Notes: generated by a model from the letters alone, not told the origin. A stretch of 64,000 nt of DNA from Dipteris shenzhenensis (GCA_047967505.1 CM106540.1), one strand, 5' to 3'; positions 46,067 through 57,290 are shown, counted from the first letter of the stretch. Numbers and translations: made by a program.

Positions 46067-46520
46067 TGTTAGCTCTTTCCTATGGCTTTCGTAGGAAGAC
46101 ATGGCATTCTCAGTATGCAGGGTTCCGAGGCTTTTTGTCACCTACAGATATATCAGGGTTGTCGGTTGTAGTATATGTGTAGCTTAGGACCTCAAGTCAT
46201 GTTCCGGTGAGAGATGTAGGCTTAAGTGTGGTAAGCAAACAAAGTGCATGCATGTGTAAAAGGAACATGTATCCTCATGATTGAGGTAATGAAGGCTTTC
46301 GCCTTCATTGGGGGTTGCAAGGTTTAGGAGGAGTTCCAAGGTTTAGAAGGAGGTTCCAGGGTTAGAAGGAGCTCTAAGGTTTAGAAGAGGTTAGAAGGAG
46401 GTTCCAGGGTCTAGAAGAGGTTCCAGGGTTAGAAGGAGTTTCATGGTTTAGAAGGAGGTTCCAGGGTCTAGAAGAGGTTCCAGGGTTAGAAGGAGGATCC
46501 AAGGTTTAGGGTAGCAGTAG
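46067..46520 (-). repeat. Gypsy-1 5' LTR, partial
   Basis: Plus-strand edge TGTTAGCTCTTTCC at 46067 adjoins the primer-binding site. It includes the ggtttagaagg block (46325-46510) shared with the 3' LTR at 36930-37060. It is cut at about 46515, where a module also found at 33.4 kb begins. Confidence 0.85.
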
Positions 46521-46654
46521 ATGGAAGTCTACTCATTCCTAAGCGCTACCAATGTGAGCACCCTCCTGGGACTTCGTATGAAGCTTGCCAGGGGGACAAG
46601 GAGCTACACAATAGAGCCAATGCCTCTATGCATCCTCCACTAGTTGCTCCACTT
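46515..46654. repeat. Module inverted relative to 33.4 kb
   Basis: Reverse complement of 33373-33540 with moderate divergence. It forms the middle of the hairpin-like structure 46067-46889. Confidence 0.85.
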
Positions 46655-46655
46655 G

Positions 46656-46889
46656 AAAGCCTTCATTACGTCAATCATGAGGATACATGTTCCTTTTACA
46701 CATGCATGCACTTTGTTTGCTTACCACACTTAAGCCTACGTTTCTCACCGGAACACGACTCGAGGTCCTAAGCTACACATATACTACAACCAACAACCCC
46801 GATATATCTGTAGGTGACAAAAAGCCTCAGAACCCTAAATATTGAGAATACCATGATCTTCCTACGAAAGCCATAGGAAAGAGCCAACA
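46656..46889 (+). repeat. Second gypsy-1 LTR fragment, inverted
   Basis: The reverse complement of 46067-46300 with roughly one change in ten. It ends GGAAAGAGCCAACA at 46889, mirroring the TGTTAGCTCTTTCC start at 46067. The two 234-bp arms face each other across ~355 bp. Confidence 0.9.
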
Positions 46890-47310
46890 ATGGCACGGCA
46901 CCACATAATTTCCTTTTAGTGGTGGAGGGTTCGAGGTCATGGACCTTTGTACTTATACGGTGTTTCTCAAATACTATAAAATTTTTTTCAAAAATCCCCT
47001 ATCACCTCTCCAATAGCTAGAGGTTTCATGTATATTTGTGGGTATGTTGGGGTATATCCCTTGCCCTGTGTATAATTTTCTAGGTCCTTTAGAAAATAGG
47101 GTCTCCCCTACTTAGGGTCTATTTCTCCTCTAAGGTATCCATTTGTTCGATCATTTCTATCATCAGTACTGGGCTTTCCTCTTATCTGGTGTGTGCCCAA
47201 ATTGGTATATATTGCTATTAAATATACCGGTGCATTCATCTATGGGAGTGAACTAGAGTTTACAAGGGGTCTGTATCTCCTTGTTTGGTAGCTCGGGTTC
47301 TCCCTTTGGA
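46890..47310. repeat. Dispersed repeat shared with 33.8-34.25 kb
   Basis: Direct-orientation copy of 33830-34250, with an extra ~12 bases (aatagctagag) near 47022. It is followed by (GT)n and (GA)n runs, as the other copy is followed by (GT)n. Confidence 0.9.
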
Positions 47311-47311
47311 A

Positions 47312-47330
47312 AGCATGTGTGTGTGTGTGC

Positions 47331-47385
<55 letters not shown>

Positions 47386-47590
47386 CTTCGATGAAACCCT
47401 CTCAGGCATTCTTCTTACTATTTGTATTCCTCATATCACCGTGGGTATCCATGCACATTATATATCAAGGAAAGAAATTCTATATCAATAAAATGTGTGT
47501 GTGTGTGTGTGTGTGCGTGCACGTGCATGCATGTATGTGTGTGCATGTGTGCGAGTGTGTGCGTGTCCGTGCGTGCATGCATGCATGCAC
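47312..47590. repeat. Microsatellites (GT)n, (GA)n, GT/GC-rich
   Basis: (GT)n 47316-47329, (GA)n 47332-47383, and a GT run grading into gcatgcatg alternating purine-pyrimidine DNA at 47491-47590. Such alternating tracts can adopt Z-DNA. Confidence 0.93.
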
Positions 47591-47950
47591 CCACCATTCC
47601 CACTTTGTATATTCTAGAGTACATCAATCCAAGTGAGGGAAACAATCCACCCATCATTTTAGATTGGGTTAGACTAATGTCCATTCAATTCATGATTATG
47701 TTATTCTAAATTCAGTTCATGATTATGTTTTCTAAAGTTACTTCATGATTTTGTTATATATTATTCAAAGAATCAAAGTACTTGGCCATCATCAAATTCT
47801 CATTATATCCAAAAAGCTTTAAAAGAGTCCCTTTCTAGAGATTTTGATATGGCATCACTGCACCTATTCTACTTGGACTCGTTATCCTGAGCTTTATTGA
47901 TCAATCTTTTCATTTGTATGAGTTTTGAAAGCACTAAAATTCTCTTTTTG

Positions 47951-48230
47951 TAGATAGTATAGGCGTTGTAATGTTGTGACTTTTTTCTAAGAAATGTCTC
48001 GATCTATTATTGTATACCATATGAAATGGCATACTTTATATCCACCTACCCCTCTACTCTGCCCCCCCCCCTCCCCCATGTTCCATTGTAGATATAGTAT
48101 AGGTGCTATAATATTGTGACTTTTCCTAAGAAATATCTCGGTAGATATTATTGTATGCCATATTACAAAATGGCATACTTTATATCCCCCTTCCCCTCTA
48201 CTCCCCCCTGCCCCTCTTGCCCCCTTCCCC
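47951..48230. repeat. ~140-bp tandem duplication
   Basis: Units starting near 47953 and 48091 share tagtatagg, ttgtgactttt, ctaagaaatrtctcg, tattattgtat and aatggcatactttatatcc. A C/T-rich run follows each unit. Confidence 0.9.
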
Positions 48231-48384
48231 TCCTCCCCTATATCTGACCCTCTTCCCCCTCCCATATCCCTTCCCCTCCTCCACCATACCCCCTTTTTTT
48301 CCCTCCCTTCCTCCCCCATATTCCACCCTCCCTCCTACTCCCTCTTCTTTCCTATTATCATTCCTCTTCCCCTTCCCCTTCCCC

Positions 48385-48447
<63 letters not shown>

Positions 48448-48555
48448 ATATCTATCTATATATATGTATGTATACATATATATATATATATATGTATGTA
48501 TACATATCTATATATATATGTATGTATACATATATACATATATATATGTATACAT

Positions 48556-48593
<38 letters not shown>

Positions 48594-48655
48594 GTATATG
48601 TATACATATATATACATACATACATATACATATATATATATATATATATCTTTAT
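48185..48655. repeat. C/T tract then (CT)n, (TA)n and (CA)n
   Basis: Polypyrimidine DNA to 48387, (CT)n 48388-48417, a 230-bp TA-rich array with tatgtatgtatacat words (48417-48650), and (CA)n at 48556-48579. Strongly self-complementary; sequence-assembly errors are possible here. Confidence 0.93.
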
Positions 48656-48764
48656 TATCAAACTAGCCCTCTCATTCTCTATATTTTTCATCCCTCCTGG
48701 TCCATCCCTTGTCTAGTTTTTCCACACCTCTTTGCCTTTCTCCCCTTTTAGGAGCATCTCTGAT

Positions 48765-49164
48765 TATGGTTTTCTATAGGATTACAATTACAATTATGAT
48801 TATGATTCCATGATTACAATTACAATTCCTATGTTGGGTGCTATCATGCCTGTGTGCATGCATGTAGATGTAAACCAACTAACTATATAATTCAGATCAT
48901 CCTAGGGATTATTGAGATTGTAGATAATCTTATTGTATAATTTATTTATATTTCATGAGATTTATATAAATAGTGCTATCATATAATTGAGATTTGTTGT
49001 ACATCTCATGTACATTCATTTTTGTTCTCTTTTGGCTAGTATCCATAACAAGTATACCATTATGATTATGGCTTTCTATAGGATCATGATTACAATTATG
49101 ATTATGATTACATGATTACAATTACAATTCCTATGTTGGGTGCTATGGTGCATGCATGCACATA
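48765..49164. repeat. ~100-bp direct repeat pair
   Basis: 48765-48846 and 49064-49146 share tttctataggat, acaattatgattatgatt and attcctatgttgggtgctat. They are separated by about 220 bp of AT-rich DNA. Confidence 0.9.
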
Positions 49165-49275
49165 GGGGGGGGGGGGGGGGGGGGGGTGTGTGTGCATGCA
49201 TGAGTGTGTGTGTGTGTGTGTGTGTGTGCATGATGCATGAGTGTGTGTGTGTGTGTGTGTGTGCATGTGTGTGTG
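49165..49275. repeat. G22 homopolymer and (GT)n
   Basis: 22 consecutive G at 49165-49186, then GT runs broken by gcatgcatga words to 49275. Homopolymer length is likely to be unreliable. Confidence 0.9.
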
Positions 49276-50010
49276 TTTAGATTTAATAATCCTATCAATA
49301 AATGAACCATACAAGTAATGCAATAATTTGGATAAAAAAGCACTGGTTCGAAAATATAAATAAATACAACTAAATTGAAGTACCTTTTGAAAATATTGCA
49401 ATCCAAAACTTTTATAAAAAAGAAAATAGGCGAGCTAGCAAAAGAATTTTTCTTTATATTGAGTTTGATGACTAGAATTAGTACAAAAAAGTCGAATCCA
49501 TTAGGTAGTCCAGGCTCCGAGGTCAGGGTCTACTTACCTGCCACCATCCAAGAAAAACTAGGTGTTAGAAAATCATAGTCTTAATTGGGTAGACAGGTAA
49601 TGCCTATATTCCCTTGCATGTTATTGCTTTACCTAGGAACATAGACAACCATCTAAACTCACAAGTAACTTTTGAAAATACCTTGCTATAATTAGTGTCA
49701 CAAATCTAGCATAAAAGGGATTCATCCGCACTAAAGTGTGTGAGATAATAAGGGGGGTAGTTCACACCCTTACCAGAAAGCAATCAAATGGGGGGTACTC
49801 CACACCCTTAGGTTACATCATCACAACATGTAAATTAGGTGATAAACTAAAGAGGAATTCAAAAAACTAAGTCTAAAAACAATTGAAAAAAATTGGTGAA
49901 AAGAGATAAAGCAATTGAAATGGATAAAGAAATTTATTCAATATGGATATTAATTAAAGCAACTGAAATGGATAAAGTCAACAAGAGAATACGTGACATG
50001 TTTTTGGCAC
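49276..50010. other. AT-rich intergenic DNA
   Basis: No gene. A short duplication (tcacacccttac / ccacacccttag) lies near 49763-49810. Confidence 0.5.
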
Positions 50011-50712
50011 CGGGGGAAATCATAGTACTAGCTAGGTGTCTTTACAAGAATGAGCATGTCCCATCAAGGAATAGCCCCGGTCTCTCCCAATAAATGCATC
50101 CTCCCACATGCATGGTGTGTGTGGAGGAATCTCCCATGTGGGCTAGGTGGGTAAGCACCCTCAATTGTATGCGACAACCCTTTGCCTCATTTTCCCACAT
50201 AAATCAAACCCCATATCCCAAGTCTAAGATACTCCCTTGGTCTCTTCCCAATTTTATAATACGTTCAAACATCTAGGAGGACAAGTGGAGGGTTGGCACA
50301 AGGAGTCTTGCCACCTCATCCTACTTTCCCCATCATTTAACTTGCACTCTTGGACTATCTACAACCCCCCCCACATGGGCCTATCCTACATGGAGGGAAT
50401 AATCCAATATAATATCCATCTCCACCTATTTTATATTACTTCTCCCATGGTCCTTGGGCCATGTCTCACTAAATGCAGGCCTAGGTGGAGGGGTGGCACA
50501 TGGAGGAACCATGCCACCTTAACATTTTATAATATTACTGCCATGGATTATGTACAACACACCTTATGGGTCCTCTTACATGGAAGGGTGGCACATGGTC
50601 ATGCCCTGCCACCTCAACCCTGGGCCCTATGCACACCATATTTTATTATACTATTGCCACACATACAAGCACACACACATATTTATGCCTTTTACCTTGG
50701 TCAAATTTACCC
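50011..50712 (-). repeat. Gypsy-2 3' LTR
   Basis: Matches 56552-57290 over its whole length with few substitutions. It lacks about 24 bases present in the other LTR near 56620-56645, and ~13 bases present near 57044-57056 (tgggactgcctag region). Exact ends are uncertain, since the edge reads gggggaaatc and canonical TG/CA is not clear. Confidence 0.85.
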
Positions 50713-50723
50713 ATAATAGTTCC

Positions 50724-50736
50724 CCCCCCCCAAGTA
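50724..50736 (-). other. Gypsy-2 polypurine tract
   Basis: The minus strand reads TTGGGGGGGGGGAA between the integrase end and the LTR. The G-run sits where plus-strand priming is expected. Confidence 0.75.
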
Positions 50737-52005
50737 GGGAATGCACAGCATTTCCATGCTTGGGACCATCACGCACAAAGAAGGGCTTGAGATAACGCTT
50801 GTTGATCACCTTCTTGCCATATGGCTCATGCAGCTTCTGAACCTGTACAGACCCATTGCTACATTCCTTGATGACTTTGTATGGACCGGTCCACAGCGGA
50901 AGGAACTTTTTATCCATTTGGTGGTTCAATCTGTTATCAAAGCATAGCACAACATCCCCCTCAGCAAAATGTCTTTCCCATCCCTTACAAATCCTTGCAT
51001 CCAAGTGGGCCTTTTGTCAATTCTTTTGGATCTTTGTTTGATGTAGTGCAAGGCGTCGGGTTTCATCTAACTTCTCAAGTTGTACCAACCCGGCCTCTAC
51101 ATGTTCATCTTCTATCATCCTCTGTTCTCGTGCCAATCTCAAGGCCAGAATCTCTATCTCTAGTGGTAAAACTTCCTCAATACCATACACCAATTCAAAA
51201 GGAGTGTGACCTATAGACATTTTATGGGTGATGTTGTAACCCACACGGATTCAGTGACCTTCTGATCCCACTGGCTCCTATTCCTTATGGCCATTTTTCC
51301 CATGGATTTACATAGGAGGCCGTTGGTCCGCTCCGTTTGTCCCATGGATGCTGGATAATCGATGTTAGAAGCACGATGATCAATACCCATGCGATCCATG
51401 AGCAACTCCACTACTTCATTTAAGAATGGACTCCCATGGTTAGATACTATTTCCATGGGTGTCCCAAACCTTGTGCAGATACATTCAAATATGAAATTTG
51501 AAACTGCCTTACCATTTGCAGTGGGGAGGGCGATAGCTTCAGCCCACTTAGTGACATACTGAGTGGCTACCAAAAGATACTTCTTTTTGCGGGCAGTCAT
51601 GGGTAGGGGCCCAACAAAATCTATTCCCCACTTCTGAAACGGATGGATGGACATTACTAGATGATGTTGCCCAGGATGCAAATCCTTTCTACCAAAGAAT
51701 TGACATGGTTCATAAGTTTTGCAATACATAGTGACATCCTTGAACAAGGCCGGCCAATAGTACCTAGCATGTAAAATCTTCTTAGCTGTATAGTCACCGG
51801 CATAATGGCCTCCACAAAATCCATTATGATAATGCTTCAACACCTTACATACTTCATTTGCATCAATGGCCTGTCTTAGTACCCCATCCATGCCTTGATG
51901 GTACAATACCCCATCAAAGAGAGTGTAGTGCCTACTATCTTCATGCATCTTCTTTCTCTCATAGCTAGTACTTTCTAGAGGAAAGGAGAAAGCAGTCACC
52001 ACCAT
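50737..52005 (-). pseudogene. pol: Gypsy-2 integrase
   Basis: The minus strand encodes HYHNGFCGGHYAG..CKTYEPCQ, an HHCC zinc-binding domain (51845-51700), WGIDFVGPLP (first catalytic Asp, near 51635) and FGTPMEIVSNHGSPFLNEV (near 51465-51410). The second catalytic Asp of the usual SD(Q/R)G motif is Asn here. QTERTNG (near 51330) retains the Glu. The GHTPFELVYGIEEVLPLEIE block (51205-51145) and the C-terminal LWTGPYKVIKE domain (50905-50870) follow after frameshifts. The Asp-to-Asn change alone should abolish strand transfer. Confidence 0.92.
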
Positions 52006-52039
52006 ACCATGGATCCCTAACTTCTATGGCCGGTACAAG

Positions 52040-53113
52040 GGTACATCGAGGCACTCCTCAATCAATCAAAGCATTCTTCAAGTTGGAACAACCCCCTTTA
52101 CAATTTTGAAAGAAAAATCATATTCTTGTAAAACTGCCAACCATTTGGCCAACCGGCCCAGGGATTTGGTGATTGAAGAACCTACTTTGCAAAACCATTG
52201 ATGAACTGATCCTCCCCTTGCTGGAGAAGAATACCCGCCAGGGTGTGCTCACCAAACCCAGGATTAATATAGAAAGTCTTTGACCAATCAGGATTGTGTA
52301 GAATGGGTTCTAAAGCCAGAGCACTCTTGATTTGTACAAACCCATGATCACAATCCTCATCCCAAGAGAAATAAACCCCATCTTTTAATAGTGTTGTCAT
52401 AAGTCACATCAAAGCAGCATATTGATCAATGAAGCGGTGATAGTATCCTACTAGATTGACAAATGAGCGTACCTGACGTTTGGTTGTTGGTGGGGAGAGC
52501 TTGAGGATAGCTTCTACATTCTTGGGGTCAGGCTTGACACCCTCGAATGAGACAATACGTCTCGGTAACCTCCCTTGAGTGGCTCCAATGGTGCATTTTT
52601 CAAGGTTGAGGCTACCATTCACGTCATTGACCCTTTGGAAGGCCAACTAACCTTCATGACATGCTCCTTCCGTGTCGAGAATATACAAAAATCATCTAAA
52701 AACACCTCCAAGAAAACCCCCAAATAAGGAGCAAACACCATCTGCATAAATCTTTGAAAGGTAATAGGAGCATTGGTGAGGCCAAATGGTATTACTTTGA
52801 ATGCAAATGTCCCCCAGGGTGTGGCAAATGTGGTTTTAAGCACATCCTCCTCGGCAATTCTAATTTGATAAAGCCCGAAGTAACCATCACAGAAAGTATA
52901 CATCTCATGACCACTTACCTTCTCAAGAATGAGGTCTTGAAAGGGTAGAGGATGATGGTCCCTCTTGGTGGCAGCATTGAGTTTCTTATAATCAATGCAG
53001 ACCTTCCACTTGTTGTTTTTCTTTGGGGTGACTACCACTGGTGAAACCCATTCAGTATTATGGACCGAAATAATAAACCCAGCTTCTACAAGCTTCCACA
53101 ACTCTGAGTGCAA
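52040..53113 (-). pseudogene. pol: Gypsy-2 reverse transcriptase and RNase H
   Basis: Minus-strand blocks: VEAGFIISVHNTEWVSPVVVTPKKN, WKVCIDYKKLN, HHPLPFQDLILEKVSG, PFGLTNAPITFQRFM (52790-52746) and the catalytic VFLDDFCIF (52697-52670). After a frameshift the thumb is GVKPDPKNVEAILKLSPPTTKRQVRSFVNLVGYYHRFI (52545-52430), then WDEDCDHGFVQIKSAL. RNase H is degenerate: FYINPGFGEHTLAGILLQ stands where a D-A-S motif is usual, and a stop follows near 52182. The LDD core is intact. Confidence 0.92.
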
Positions 53114-53262
53114 AGCGTTGGCCTGTAGGGGCCCTAACCTTCAATACTTCTGAGCCATGGGCTTAGCATCAAGCTTCAGCTCTATCTTGTGTTCTATGGT
53201 AGTTACATGGTGAAGGTGGTGGTAGCTAGTTGCGAAGAGGCTAGCGAAACCTTTGAACATTT

Positions 53263-53960
53263 CTAGGAACTCATCTTTCTTGCTGGGAGTGAGGTTTGGG
53301 GAGAGCATAAATTCATGCTGTTGAGGATAGTTGTTACCTTTTTTGTAGGTGGCAGGGTTGGAGACACCCCCATCATGTAAACTTCTTCCTCTGAGAACTC
53401 CTCCCCCCTGTCTAAATCTTCCGTTGATTCAGACACCGAGGATGAGAGAGTATCACTGTCCTGCTCCTCTTCTTCTTCTTCTGGTTCAGTGGCACCTGGT
53501 TGCACTGGGATCTTCTCCTTTGAAGCTCCAAAAGACATGTGTCCTATCTTCCAATAGTTGACTGCATCACTCTTTCTCAACCACGGTCTCCCGAGTATGG
53601 CTGGATAAGTCCTACCTATATCTTCAATGTCCACTACATAGAAATTGACGGTGGTGGTTAACCCATTGACAGTGATGGGAAAATCCTCAATGACTCCCAA
53701 GGTGGTGAGTCGTCAACCATCTGCTACCTTGATTCGAGTGGAGGAACACCTTGTGCATTTCAAATTCAACTTCTTCATGATACGGGGCACCATGATATTA
53801 CATGCAACTCCCCCATCGACACACACACTTTTGACACGGCAATTATCTATGATGGCATCTATTGTATGCGGGTGCCAATCAACTTCTTTAGAGATAGAAT
53901 AAATCTCTCGTACCCTTCCCTTTTTCTTGCTCCTTCTTGTTGAGAGCCCTTGCTACAACT
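53263..53960 (-). pseudogene. pol: Gypsy-2 aspartic protease region
   Basis: The minus strand has VCVDGGVACNIMVPRIM (53826-53776), the catalytic D-G-G form of the gypsy protease, then LGVIEDFPITVNGLTTTVNFYVVDI and TYPAILGRPWLRKSDAV (53605-53560). A stop interrupts ADG*RLTTLG near 53717. A Glu/Ser-rich acidic spacer (53495-53385) leads towards RT. Confidence 0.88.
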
Positions 53961-55211
53961 CACATCTCACCTTAGGGCTTAATGCTATTAGTTGAGGAAG
54001 CTTGATGCTCAATGACCGATGAGCAAGGTCCTGAATGACCGAATAGTCTTCTTGCCCTGAGCCAATAGAAAAATCCGAGGGCGAGCACTTACTCCTACAA
54101 GATCTTGTAGTCTTCTCTATTGGTGGGCCTGCCATCTCAGCATCTGAGGGCTTTGAGAAGGACACCTTCTTCTTGGGGTGGTTCACAGTTTGGAGAGGAA
54201 TCCGACGTGGTACAACTTCTCTTCCCGAGGTCAAGGACCTCTACATCAGAATCCAGGTGCTTGATCCACTTAGAAGATTCACCCTTGGAATATTGGGACA
54301 TTTGATGCAATAATGACCCTTCTGGTGGCACTTGTAGCACACAACATTGGCACATTCTCTTGGAGGGCGACTGGCTTGTTTTCTTATGCCTACCACCTCA
54401 AGCCGATTGTTCAGGGCCTTGGCTAGGTCAATGACTCTGGGTTCTTTAGTAGGAGGGGCCGAGGGAGTAGGAAGGAGGGGGGCTCATGGGCGAGGCTGGG
54501 GAAATCTTCCAGGTAGGGGGTGAGAATATACACCTTGTTGAGGGTAAGCATTTAAGGGAGGACCATATATTTCAAGTGGAGGCGGTGGGTACATCCCTGA
54601 TGGGGGGTGGAGGTATGCCCCTGAGTTGGACCCCCCAGGTTGTTTTTGCAAGAATTGAGGGGGTTGCGGAGGGACAAGCGTCTTCTTTGAAGCGGGGTCA
54701 AATTGAACTTTATCAAACTTTTGAGCAATCTCATGTGCTAGCATTATGGTTTTCGGATTCTCCCATTTAAGCTTGAGGCAGAATTCATCATTTGCTCCTG
54801 CTACAAGGTAGCCCAGCACATGCTAAGTCATTCCAACTCAAAATCTGGCGTTGTCCTCTTGCATGGCAATTAAATGGTCCAGGAGCACGACCGCTTGATC
54901 CACATATCAACACACCATCTCACCTTCTGAGTGCTTCAGGTTTGCCACCTACAGGTACACATTCTCCGGCTCCTCTTCTTTGCAAAAATACTCGATCATA
55001 GCTGCTGTCAACCTTGGACAACTTTGGCAAATGTCTTTGGCCTACTTCTCATACCACACTTGAGCCAAACCCTTTAGAAATGTGGGAAGAACCAACAACC
55101 ATCTATCTTCAGTAAGAAAGTTGAGAGAAACACAACGGTGCTTGAAGGCCACAAGATACTCATTTGGATTTTCTTCAACCCGACCACAAAACACAGGAAT
55201 GTTAGCCATGC
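53961..55211 (-). pseudogene. gag: Gypsy-2 gag with zinc knuckle
   Basis: Starts MANIPVFCGRVEENPNEYL at 55211 and continues FKHRCVSLNFL..DRWLLVLPTFLKGLAQVWYEK (55150-55040), a Retrotrans_gag pattern. In-frame stops follow (for example after WYEK). Then GANDEFCLKLKWENPKTIM, a Pro/Gly/Tyr-rich stretch (54700-54490), and a CCHC knuckle CYKCHQKGHYCIKC near 54340-54300 in another frame. Downstream to 53961 is a basic/charged linker. The start is chosen because no similarity extends upstream in frame. Confidence 0.85.
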
Positions 55212-55259
55212 TTGGAAAATGGAAAAGAGAGAGGTGAAATGAGGCTTATCTATTGGCAA

Positions 55260-56551
55260 ACAATGGAAAGAGGTAGCTTGAACTGAAAATCAAGTGAAGA
55301 TACATCCACAAAGCACACATAGGCAGGGTAGGGTGTGACTGGTGTATTGTGAAATACTATACAGGAAGAATCTTCAGCATAGAATAGCTCATAGACAATC
55401 TTAAAAGGACCAACCCTTATTGGTCAAGGCATGATATTGTATCCATCTTTACAAGTGAGGGTTAGAGACATGGCGCTGCATGAGGTTGTTCATCAAGGCA
55501 AACAAGAGGTCTTGCCAATTGGTAGCCGTAATGAGCGGAGGACCAAGCACCCAATCCTTGAACTCATCGAGAAGTGACATAAATATCCACCCTACTCGTC
55601 TGGCATGTGTACTTGAAAAAGTTCAAAATCTGCAACCTAGTATGCGATATGAATAGAGCGTATGAAGTGAAGTACTTTTGCATTTTAGAGCAAGAGGAAA
55701 CTCCCCACGGTTAGAGAGTTACAGTTCATGAAATTTCAACATATAAGTAGTATCATTATACTTTGATCACTTCCCATTTGCTGGCCCATTGTTGGTAAAT
55801 CTTCCTTCTGTGAATGGGGAGGTCCTAGGTTCAATTCCCACTCCTTAATAAAAAGGAGAGGAGAGGAGAAGAGAAAGAGAAGGAGAAGAAGAAGAAGAGG
55901 ATAGAGGGGCACGAGGTCTATTGCAGATGTGCAGGGACAGTTTCCATGTGTGGATGAGACCAAAAGATGTGATGTGCACCGTGGATGCACACATAAGATG
56001 ACCGGGATGCACATGTGACCAGAAGATGCACGAATGCACATGCAGGGATCCAGAAGATGAGCAGGAACCGTGAGCAAAAGGCACACAGTCTGGAGATGCA
56101 GAAATAGAGAAGTTTTGCAGTCACAAAGACGGAGAACCGTGAGCAGAAGACACGTAGATTGGAGGTGTAGAAGCAGAGAACCATACATAGAAGATGCCAC
56201 AGAACTGCACACAGTCTTAGGAGTAATGGATGTCGATGGATTTTATGCCACTAGCTATGGAGACTTCTTATCCCAGCAACCACACCAATTCTATTAACTA
56301 GAAAAGAAATCAAGGCATGAGGCTAGACGCTAGGATGGCGACACTTGAGGGCCATAGAGGAAAAGGGAACATGAGGGGAGAAGCATTAACATGGGTGGGG
56401 AAAAGGGATTAAGAGGGGTGGGAATGAAGAGGGGGACTATGGCACAAGGGAGAAGGAAGAGGGGGAAGAGGAGCATGTACATGATGGGAGGTGGAATGTA
56501 GAGATGGAGACATCAAGGGAAGCGAGTCATGCTTTATTTGAAAGGAAGGAT
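55260..56551. other. Gypsy-2 leader region
   Basis: Minus-strand peptides such as ITATNWQDLLFALMNN (near 55535-55488) suggest a decayed upstream coding segment, but I cannot assign it. A SINE-like unit lies at 55781-55850, followed by a GA-rich run (55850-55905). A diverged duplication with gaaccgtgagcaraagrcac occurs near 56067 and 56131. Confidence 0.5.
55781..55850 (+). mobile_element. tRNA-derived SINE-like remnant
   Basis: Box B GGTTCAATTCC at 55828-55838 is close to the polymerase III consensus, and a looser box A (tggcccattgttgg) lies about 35 bases upstream. An A-rich and GA-rich tail follows. No tRNA cloverleaf is evident. Confidence 0.4.
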
Positions 56552-57290
56552 GGGGGGGGAAATCAAAGTACTAGCTAGGTGGCTTTACAAGAGTGAGTGT
56601 GTCCCATCAACGAATAGCCCCCTCCTTTTATAGCCAAGAGAGGGTGTCTCTCCCAATAAATGCATCCTCCCACATGCATTTTGTGTGTGGAGGAATCTCC
56701 CATGTGGGCTAGGTGGGTAAGCACCCTCAATTGTATGCAACAACCCTTTGCCTCATTTTTCCACATAAATCAAACCCCATATCCCAAGTCTAAGATACTC
56801 CCTTGGTTTCTCCCCAATTTTATAATACGTTCAAACATCTAGGAGGACAAGTGGACGGTTGGCACAAGGAGTCTTGTCACCTCATCCTACTTTCCCCATT
56901 ATTTAACTTGCACTCTTGGACTATCTACATCCCCCCCACACGGGCCTATCCTACATGGAGGGAATAATCCAATATAATATCCATCTCCACCTATTTTATA
57001 TTACTTCTCCAATGGTCGTTGGGCCATGTCTCACTAGATGCAGGCATGGGACTGCCTAGGTGGAGGGGTGGCACATGGAGGAACCATGCCACCTTAACAT
57101 TTTATAATATTACTACCATGGATTATGTACAACACACCTTATGGGTCCTCTTATGTGGAAGGGTGGCACATGGTCATGCCCTGCCACCTCAACCTTGGGC
57201 CCTATGTACACCATATTTTGTTATACTATTTCCACACATACAAGCACACACACATATTTATGCCTTTTACCTTGGTCAAATTTATCCATA
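56552..57290 (-). repeat. Gypsy-2 5' LTR
   Basis: Partner of 50011-50712. It retains ~24 bases that include a TATA box on the coding strand, so this is the LTR that could have driven transcription. Small TSD-like words at its edges are not convincing. Confidence 0.85.
56624..56635 (-). promoter_or_regulatory. TATA box in gypsy-2 5' LTR
   Basis: The minus strand reads GGCTATAAAAGGAGG, a near-perfect plant TATA box, upstream (in the coding direction) of the gag side of the LTR. The other LTR lacks it through a deletion near 50078. Confidence 0.65.

Larger units (their letters stand above)
36921..46520 (-). mobile_element. Ty3/gypsy retrotransposon (gypsy-1), internally deleted
   Basis: The coding strand is minus. 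From high to low coordinates: partial 5' LTR (46520-46067), tRNA-Asp-type primer-binding site, a 2.7-kb leader, gag with three zinc knuckles, protease-like region, RNase H, integrase core, a C-terminal basic region, and partial 3' LTR (37791-36921). The RT catalytic domain and the integrase HHCC domain are missing, so it is a non-autonomous, decayed copy. The two LTR remnants overlap only over the ggtttagaagg-type repeat block and are truncated at opposite ends, so the full LTR would exceed 1 kb. Confidence 0.88.
50011..57290 (-). mobile_element. Ty3/gypsy retrotransposon (gypsy-2)
   Basis: Coding strand minus, flanked by ~700-bp direct repeats at 50011-50712 and 56552-57290. Order from high to low: 5' LTR, leader, gag with CCHC knuckle, protease, RT, RNase H, integrase, C-terminal domain, polypurine tract, 3' LTR. 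All domains are recognisable, but gag-pol is split by many stops and frameshifts. A canonical primer-binding site was not found beside the right LTR, and no target duplication was found. Confidence 0.9.

Noticed and set aside
48151-48751. Tyr/Ile-rich open frames
   Set aside because: Translation of TA, CT and CA microsatellites.
50004-50021. Plus-strand primer-binding-site look-alike (tggcaccggggga)
   Set aside because: No LTR ends just before it and all retroelement coding here is on the minus strand. The match is probably chance at the LTR edge.
55781-55850. Functional tRNA gene
   Set aside because: Box B is good, but box A is loose and no acceptor stem or anticodon arm could be drawn.
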